IMG/VR virus record: IMGVR_UViG_3300034375_009985
Location: 1 to 28,161 of that record
From: a virus
Strand: one strand, 5' to 3'
Length of the DNA: 28,161 nucleotides
Shown piece by piece: positions 23,023 to 28,161 of this stretch (position 1 is the stretch's first letter; every line of letters starts with the position of its first letter). The position numbers were made by a program, and so were the translations under genes. The notes beneath the pieces are model-generated. The model was given only the letters and a program-made list of their open reading frames with translations. It was not told the origin of the DNA and made no database searches.

Positions 23023-23316
23023 ATGGTACAGAAATTAAAAGACAACTTCCAATTCATTGTATTGGGGTTTTTAGTATTGGTTTTTTTTAGACAGTGTGGA
23101 GTCAATAGAGATATCGATCGCATTGAAAAGGAGTTAAAAACTTCTAATATCGAACTTAATAATAAGTTGGATTCAATCAATACGCTTACAAAAGCTGAGA
23201 TCAGACATGAAATGAATCAGGTGATGTTCCAATTCCTTATCTATGAAGATGACTTCGATAAAAAGAGAATTTCACTTTCTGAGATTAAAAATAAGATAGA
23301 AGAGAGTGAAGAGTAA
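23023..23316 (+). CDS. Small membrane-anchored coiled-coil protein (97 aa)
   Basis: One N-terminal membrane span (FIVLGFLVLVFFRQCGV, about 10-26) preceded by a short basic/polar segment. A charged coiled coil follows (RDIDRIEKELKTSNIELNNK, then LDSINTLTKAEI). The topology recalls phage spanin or accessory membrane proteins. However, there is no lipobox with a signal-peptidase II site: the Cys at 25 is not followed by the needed small residues in a normal lipoprotein signal. Overlaps the following four-span membrane gene by 11 nt, so the two may work as a pair. Function unknown. Confidence 0.6.
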   Translation: MVQKLKDNFQFIVLGFLVLVFFRQCGVNRDIDRIEKELKTSNIELNNKLDSINTLTKAEIRHEMNQVMFQFLIYEDDFDKKRISLSEIKNKIEESEE

Positions 23317-24094
23317 ATCAAAACTGGTAAGCGGGTTTATCATAACTACCTTTGTGTCTCTGTACCTTATGGTGTCTGTGATATCCACTATCCACGTTAT
23401 CGACTTCTTTAAGCTTTCCAATCCTACTTGGTTAGCAATTTCGTTAGCTATTGCATTTGAGGTTGGTGCTGCAGCTTCCCTTGCTTCTTTGATTGCAATG
23501 GAGAAGATGAACAAATCCCTTGTATGGTTCCTATTCATACTTTTAACAGCAATGCAGGCTATGGGGAACACGTACTATGCATTTGTTAACCTTGGTGATT
23601 ATAGTTCATGGTCTGAGCTATTTGGTTTGATTGAGGAGGAGAGAGTTTTCCAAAAGAGAGTGCTTTCAATTGTTTCTGGTGCTATTTTACCTATCGTAGC
23701 ACTTGGCTTTATCAAGTCACTGGTTGACTATATTAAACCAGAGGAAGTTGAAATAGATGGTGGTGCATCGGATGAATCTTGGAATTCATCAGTTGACGCC
23801 GGGTTGGATGATGCTGATGATATAAGCGAACCTCTAATTTATGATTCTTCTTTAGATATGATTAAACCTGATGTTATGTCTTCACCTGTCTATGAAGAAT
23901 CACCTCAAGATGATTTCTATGGAGCACAAGCTATCGAAAAAGAAATTGCGGAAGAACATGCGGAGGTTAAAAATTCAATTATGGAGGATAACGTTGAGGT
24001 AGTTAATGTAAATGCGAACAAAATAAACCCGCGTATTAGACCTAAAGTGGTAGAAATGCCGGAAAATCCCGACATAAACCCTACAAGACTTTAA
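23306..24094 (+). CDS. Four-span membrane protein with long acidic cytoplasmic tail
   Basis: 262 residues starting at GTG 23306; the first in-frame ATG lies inside the first membrane span, so GTG is favoured. Predicted spans: about 8-31, 42-65, 71-94 and 117-141. The remaining 120 residues (from KPEEVEIDGG) are acidic and largely disordered, ending in a basic-proline stretch (NPRIRPKVVEMPENPDINP). The small-residue-rich second span (SLAIAFEVGAAASLASLIAM) suggests packing into an oligomer. It overlaps the upstream single-span gene and is followed 1 nt later by a structural-looking gene. It could be a host-envelope or infection-vesicle protein; a holin is possible but the tail is unusually long. 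I do not recognise the family. Confidence 0.6.
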   Translation: MKSKSKLVSGFIITTFVSLYLMVSVISTIHVIDFFKLSNPTWLAISLAIAFEVGAAASLASLIAMEKMNKSLVWFLFILLTAMQAMGNTYYAFVNLGDYSSWSELFGLIEEERVFQKRVLSIVSGAILPIVALGFIKSLVDYIKPEEVEIDGGASDESWNSSVDAGLDDADDISEPLIYDSSLDMIKPDVMSSPVYEESPQDDFYGAQAIEKEIAEEHAEVKNSIMEDNVEVVNVNANKINPRIRPKVVEMPENPDINPTRL

Positions 24095-24095
24095 G

Positions 24096-24770
24096 ATGAG
24101 TGCAAATATAGGTGACAATTTAGAAATCTTCGGGGGTGGATCTAGCAAAGGTGGAACTGGATCAGGCACTCCTTTCGGCTATGGCGATAGTAACCCAGCA
24201 TTAACGACAGGTCAGTCTGGTCCTTTTGATACTAGATATACGTTAATTGCTAACACTCCTGGGTCTATGAGAAGAGTAAATCTTACCTTCTCAAACTATA
24301 ACGATCCACACGAGGTAAGGATATTTCAGACTTCGATGAATGTTACCTATCAAGCAGATATAGATGAAAAATTGGATCTTTCTGAATATTTTCACCCTTT
24401 GCAGTCATTTTCAGGATACCAGAGACAATCTTTTGTGATCTCCCCTGACACCTCTATTAATTTGGATCCTGGAGATTTTGACACTACTCTGGGTGAAGTA
24501 AGTCTTGTTATGGCAAGAGCTCATTATTATGCTGATGCTGAGGAAGACCAAAGAATTCTCTACTGGCATTATAACAGTGGATTAAGATACATCATGTCTG
24601 ATATGATGATGCTTACAGGCCAAGTTAAACCTGATGCTTCCTGGAAGGGGTGGCAAACTCTGCCTGATATGGATGACCAGGTTGGATATACTGGGGCAGC
24701 TACTGGTGGATTTGTATTTTCAAATCCTACTGAATATCCGGTTAAACTTACAATATTAACAGCAAGCTAA
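24096..24770 (+). CDS. Beta-rich small protein A, paralogue of the next gene
   Basis: 224 residues, not recognised. After a Gly-rich N-terminus (IFGGGSSKGGTGSGTPFGYG) the sequence is beta-rich with no membrane segment or catalytic motif. The last 70 residues match the end of the next gene in order and spacing: YWHYNSG, MMMLTGQ, GWQTLP and GGFVFSNPTEYPVKLTI. This indicates a common C-terminal domain. The repeated FSNP-x4-VKL ending is like a beta-sandwich edge. Likely a virion decoration or baseplate-associated protein, judging by composition and by position among structural genes. Start ATG is 1 nt after the previous stop. Confidence 0.6.
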   Translation: MSANIGDNLEIFGGGSSKGGTGSGTPFGYGDSNPALTTGQSGPFDTRYTLIANTPGSMRRVNLTFSNYNDPHEVRIFQTSMNVTYQADIDEKLDLSEYFHPLQSFSGYQRQSFVISPDTSINLDPGDFDTTLGEVSLVMARAHYYADAEEDQRILYWHYNSGLRYIMSDMMMLTGQVKPDASWKGWQTLPDMDDQVGYTGAATGGFVFSNPTEYPVKLTILTAS

Positions 24771-25315
24771 TGGCAACAAGACCTATTATATGTCCACCTC
24801 AGACTATTGATGGATTTCTTTTTAGAAAGGATAAGTTTGTTCTGGAGGAGGATTACAATATCACCAATTTTTTTGACTTTAGTGACTTACGGGACGAGGT
24901 AATTTCCTATTCAAGACTAAAAGTAACCCTTAAAAGGAATAAAAGTGTAAAGATAAGTCAAACTGACATTGGGGACTCTAACGGATTTGTTAAATGGATA
25001 GCAGTTAAGGTAAAGTACCCAGCTCCTAGAAATCCGATTCTTTATGGATCCCAGACACCTATTATACCGGGAGTCCCAACTCCAACAAACGGTACCCCTC
25101 AAGTCAAGAAATACATCTATTGGACATATAGAGGAAATACATATAATGTCGGGGAACTAATGATTCTAACTGGTGGAAAGTTAGGGTCAACAGATTCCGA
25201 AAAAACTGGATGGAACCTCAGTGAGGATTTCCTGCCGTATGAAGACGGAGGAATTACGTTCAGCAACCCTCACACTGACATTGACGTAAAGCTTGAAATT
25301 ATTATAGCAAGATAA
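24770..25315 (+). CDS. Beta-rich small protein B, paralogue of the previous gene
   Basis: 181 residues, start overlapping the previous stop (TAATG). Its C-terminal 70 residues repeat the domain of the neighbour: YIYWTYRGNTYNVG, LMILTGG, KTGWNLS and GGITFSNPHTDIDVKLEI. The N-terminal 100 residues are different (ICPPQTIDGFLFRKDKFVLE) and contain a Pro-rich linker (GSQTPIIPGVPTPTNGTP). The shared C-terminal domain joined to unlike N-termini suggests two related virion parts, for example two decoration or fibre-tip subunits. No function can be given. Confidence 0.6.
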   Translation: MATRPIICPPQTIDGFLFRKDKFVLEEDYNITNFFDFSDLRDEVISYSRLKVTLKRNKSVKISQTDIGDSNGFVKWIAVKVKYPAPRNPILYGSQTPIIPGVPTPTNGTPQVKKYIYWTYRGNTYNVGELMILTGGKLGSTDSEKTGWNLSEDFLPYEDGGITFSNPHTDIDVKLEIIIAR

Positions 25316-25341
25316 GTTTTTCCAAAAAATACGATTTGGAA

Positions 25342-25351
25342 GAATATATAA
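25342..25351 (+). promoter_or_regulatory. GAATATATAA box, weak late-promoter candidate
   Basis: A near match to the GATATATAA box, 57 nt before the last gene and upstream of the better copy at 25378. Possibly a second promoter. Confidence 0.2.
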
Positions 25352-25364
25352 TGGAAAAGTTTCA

Positions 25365-25382
25365 ATATCACAGGTGTGATAT
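25365..25382 (+). promoter_or_regulatory. Perfect 8-bp palindrome over the promoter box
   Basis: ATATCACA-GG-TGTGATAT is a perfect inverted repeat whose right arm merges with the GATATATAG box at 25378-25386. The 2-nt centre is too short for a good RNA hairpin, so a dimeric DNA-binding protein site is more likely. Confidence 0.4.
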
Positions 25383-25386
25383 ATAG
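25378..25386 (+). promoter_or_regulatory. GATATATAG box, candidate late promoter
   Basis: GATATATAG ends 22 nt before the ATG of the 917+ residue gene, in line with the other copies (22-26 nt at 12508, 18353 and 22991). Confidence 0.5.
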
Positions 25387-25408
25387 AAAGCAAAAAAACA
25401 CAAGTAGA

Positions 25409-28161
25409 ATGGACTTACTTAATCAATTAAAAACTCTTAGGGAAACAACCACTAATCCTGAGGTTAAATCGATTTGCGAATCTCACATTAATAAAATACA
25501 AAATGGGGAATCTGTAAATGAATCCGCAATCCTTGAATCTGTTGACCAGGTAGTAAAGGAAAGTGAAGGCGAAACCGCTGCAAATCCTATCGAAATGCTA
25601 AGACAGCAAGAAATAGAAAGATCTAAATCAGCAGCTCAAACACTAATGGAATCTTGGGGTGGTATTGGATCTAATACTTCTAAAAATTCAGGATCTTATG
25701 TAGACGGTAAGAAGGAAGAGGAACCTGAGATCTCAAACATCTCTGAAAGCTTAAAGGAGGTAGCGGAAAAAGATGCTTCTGCTAAAGCTTTCGTTGATTC
25801 TCAAGCTGTTAACAATTTAGGTATTTATGAGTCTATTCTATCTTTGAAAGGTACAGGCATCTATGAGCATCCAAATGTAAAGGTCCTTTGTGAGAAATTT
25901 ACTCACCTTTTAAAGAATAACAATATCCCAGAATTTCTACTTGCTGAATCTTTTGTGCAAGAACTACAAAACTTTAACTGGGATAACAAGGTAAAATCTG
26001 CACTTGAAGGCTTGAACGAAAGGATTTCTTCTCTTAGACCCGAGATTGAGGTTTCTAAAGCTTTATATTCTATTGAGAAGAATGCTGGAGCTGATTTCTA
26101 CTCCCCTGTAACCGAATCTCTGAACAAGTGGTTGGTATCAGAGAACAAGTCCGTTGCTCTACTTTCAAAAGAGATCTCTAGATGGTCTTTTAATCCTGTG
26201 GTAAGAAACCTTGTAAACAACCTTTCTTTGATGGAGTCTTCTGAGACTAAGCTTAGTATTCCTGTTAGCAACGGAAATTCTTCGGTTAGAAAGGTTTATT
26301 CTCCAGTCCATGTTAGTGGAGGTAAAACCGTATTTACTATTGGTAGTAACGTATTTGAAGGTAACTCAGAAGGAATTAAGAGACTTTCAAATGTTGAGTA
26401 TGCTGCATTACCAGAATCATTTAGATCCTTACTAGAGTCATTCTACTCTCCAATGGTTAAGATAAACGAAAGTGGTTTAAGCTTCTATGTTGGAAACAGC
26501 AGCTTTAAGATTGTTGAAGAGTCTGATTCAGTATCAATCTATTCCAAAGAGAATAAGATTAACTTTAGTGACACTACACAGTTGGCAAAGCAGATAGCTT
26601 TGGAAATATCTGGAAGCTTGGGAGTTAATGAATCAAAAGCAGTTTCTGACATCATTAATCTTTACAACAACTTCTCAAATGTTGTTGAGCTTGATTTCGC
26701 TAAAAGATTAGAGTCCAAAGTTTTTGAAGGTGTATCAGTAAACTTGATCAAGTGGAATTCAAACCTTTACCTTAACAGGATCAACGAAGGAATGAACGAG
26801 AATTCTTTATTCCAAGTAAATGGTACACAAGCTACTTCAATGGTTAAGGATCTTATGAAATATGATATTTCTGAAGGATTAACCGAGTTCTTGGATGGTG
26901 AGAATAGAATTAAGTCAATCATGCTTAACGATAGAAAGCAAATTATTGACAATATTTCTATTGTGGAAAATGAGATTAACAAGATCTCACAAGCAATGGC
27001 TACAAACCCACTTTACGAAAACTCTAAAGAAATGGCAAGAGCCAAGCATATGCTTGAGCAAGAACTATCTTCGCTTAGAAAAAAATGGGCGGCAGTTAAC
27101 GAGGAGATTGAAAAAATCGAATCATCTTCTGTAGAAGTAGATGATCTTAACGAGGATCAGAAATTCACGGTTGGTGATTACGTAAAGGTAAAAGAGTCTG
27201 GAAATACTGGAAAGATTATTTCTATGGATAGCACCTCAGGTTCTTACACGGTCTTAATGGATAACGGAAGAACTGGTGATTTCAGGATGGATGAAATCGT
27301 TGATATTGAAGAAGCTCTAAAATCTGCTGGTGAAGAAAATCAGGAAGCTGATGAAACTCAAGAGGAGGTTAAAGAGAACGAAACACCTATTGAAACTACT
27401 GAGGAAAATACGGAGGATGCTTTAGAAGAGTCCTCACAGGATATGGCGGTAGCTCCTGAGAACAAAACAGCATCTGAAAAAGATAAAACTCCAGCTGCTA
27501 CCCTTAAAGCAAATACTTCTGAGGCACCTGCAGCTAAGGATCAAGATGAAGCCGGTAAAAGGGACATCGAGAAAGAAGATCATGCTAATCTAGAAGAAGC
27601 ACCGGAAGGAAGTGAGAAGGAAACAGACTATAGCGTTAAGCTTAAGGATTCTTTGGTTGATAAGATTGGATATAACGTAAATGAAAATACAGAGGAAGCG
27701 GAGTCAGCTGATAATGAAATGGCTACAGCTCCTTCCGAAGGAAATTCAGAACTTTCCGAAAGAGACGTTGAAAACACAGATCAGCAATTAGCAGAAGCCC
27801 CAGGCGGAAGAACACACGCAGATTACGATGTAAAGGCAGCAAAGGCAGATGAGAAAAACCCAGATATGGTAAAGACCGATCCAGAAATGGCATCTGCCCC
27901 TGGCGATGGTACTGATAAGGAATTACATCACGAAGTTGGTGGAGAGATGGGATATAACATCGACGAAGCTGATGACATGGAAAAAACAGATCAACAATTA
28001 GCAGTTGCCCCTGGCGGTGAGCACAAAGCAGAATATGATGTTGAAGTAGCTAAGGCAGAAAAAGCAGCAGCCGATATCATGAAAACTAACCAGGAATTAG
28101 CAGAAGCACCAGCAGCTGGTACTGAAGCAGAAACTGATTTAGAAGTTAACCCAGAAATGGG
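25409..28161 (+). CDS. Large structural-type protein with KOW-like domain and acidic Ala-Pro repeats, 3'-truncated
   Basis: Frame 2 is open from ATG 25409 to the window end (917 full codons, no stop), so the gene is longer. It starts MDLLNQLKTLRETTTNPEVK. Residues about 1-560 are alpha-rich with no membrane segment or enzyme motif. A coiled coil lies near 515-575 (IDNISIVENEINKISQAMAT, then MLEQELSSLRKKWAAVNEEI). Residues about 579-635 look like a KOW/SH3 barrel (FTVGDYVKVKESGNTGKI, then YTVLMDNGRTGDF). From about 675 onward the protein is acidic and disordered, with repeated TDQQLA-x-APGG-type units. Regular use of a narrow codon set suggests high expression. It could be an internal head or core protein or an extended virion protein; I do not recognise it. 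Confidence 0.75.
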   Translation, partial: MDLLNQLKTLRETTTNPEVKSICESHINKIQNGESVNESAILESVDQVVKESEGETAANPIEMLRQQEIERSKSAAQTLMESWGGIGSNTSKNSGSYVDGKKEEEPEISNISESLKEVAEKDASAKAFVDSQAVNNLGIYESILSLKGTGIYEHPNVKVLCEKFTHLLKNNNIPEFLLAESFVQELQNFNWDNKVKSALEGLNERISSLRPEIEVSKALYSIEKNAGADFYSPVTESLNKWLVSENKSVALLSKEISRWSFNPVVRNLVNNLSLMESSETKLSIPVSNGNSSVRKVYSPVHVSGGKTVFTIGSNVFEGNSEGIKRLSNVEYAALPESFRSLLESFYSPMVKINESGLSFYVGNSSFKIVEESDSVSIYSKENKINFSDTTQLAKQIALEISGSLGVNESKAVSDIINLYNNFSNVVELDFAKRLESKVFEGVSVNLIKWNSNLYLNRINEGMNENSLFQVNGTQATSMVKDLMKYDISEGLTEFLDGENRIKSIMLNDRKQIIDNISIVENEINKISQAMATNPLYENSKEMARAKHMLEQELSSLRKKWAAVNEEIEKIESSSVEVDDLNEDQKFTVGDYVKVKESGNTGKIISMDSTSGSYTVLMDNGRTGDFRMDEIVDIEEALKSAGEENQEADETQEEVKENETPIETTEENTEDALEESSQDMAVAPENKTASEKDKTPAATLKANTSEAPAAKDQDEAGKRDIEKEDHANLEEAPEGSEKETDYSVKLKDSLVDKIGYNVNENTEEAESADNEMATAPSEGNSELSERDVENTDQQLAEAPGGRTHADYDVKAAKADEKNPDMVKTDPEMASAPGDGTDKELHHEVGGEMGYNIDEADDMEKTDQQLAVAPGGEHKAEYDVEVAKAEKAAADIMKTNQELAEAPAAGTEAETDLEVNPEM
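27431..28161 (+). repeat. Degenerate Ala-Pro repeats in the C-terminal tail of the last gene
   Basis: Units of the form (T/A)(D/N)xx(L/M)AxAP appear at about 27434, 27581, 27707, 27776, 27875, 27986, 28085 and 28147. The last full units alternate in spacing, 99, 111 and 99 nt, so two different units make a 210-nt (70-residue) higher-order repeat. TDQQLA...YDV...AKA units alternate with T(D/N)xE(M/L)A units. The array continues past the window. Confidence 0.75.

Noticed and set aside
26767-27134. Small frames on both strands inside the last gene
   Set aside because: They overlap the coiled-coil coding region of the continuous 917-codon frame and show no independent signals.

Overview
The window reads as one strand of a large tailed-phage genome with a contractile, T4-type virion. 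Every supported gene is on the + strand, the DNA is A+T-rich, genes are tightly packed, and clear T4-family proteins are present: large terminase (gp17-like), a probable small terminase (gp16-like), tail sheath (gp18-like), two tail tubes (gp19-like) and a gp26-like protein. Most start codons follow A-rich leaders rather than a Shine-Dalgarno sequence, and one leader carries a TAnnTTTG-like box. Both fit a Bacteroidetes/flavobacterial host. That host assignment is inference; no host gene is present.

Layout. (1) 1-1584: 3' part of a collagen-like fibre gene with Ser/Thr-rich Gly-X-Y repeats and a predicted C1q/TNF-like head, then a small unknown gene. (2) 1644-7227: a sugar/modification island made of a 2-oxoglutarate/Fe(II) oxygenase, two GT2 glycosyltransferases, a small coiled-coil protein, a GT4 glycosyltransferase and a TibC/Aah-type O-heptosyltransferase with its four-cysteine iron site. 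(3) 7297-12439: a composite structural protein with a gp14-neck-like middle, then small and large terminase. (4) 12543-19803: tail module of an outsized sheath, two tube paralogues, a gp26-like protein running into a second reading frame through a TTT-TGA site, and a tape-measure-like protein. (5) 19886-22915: a regulatory/metabolic operon encoding dCMP deaminase, an ECF-like sigma factor, a small membrane protein, a PD-(D/E)XK nuclease and an unknown protein, closed by a strong terminator hairpin. (6) 23023-28161: two membrane proteins, two paralogous small beta-rich proteins, and a 917+ residue protein that runs off the window and ends in acidic Ala-Pro repeats.

How it may work together. 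Several structural transcription units begin with a GATATATA box, four of them 22-26 nt before the start codon. The window also encodes its own sigma factor, so a phage-specific late promoter class is a reasonable model. The oxygenase/glycosyltransferase island lies directly beside a fibre built of Ser/Thr-rich repeats, which suggests virion-protein glycosylation. The gp26-like gene, its +1-frame extension and the following tape-measure-like gene have the arrangement known for frameshifted tail-assembly chaperones.
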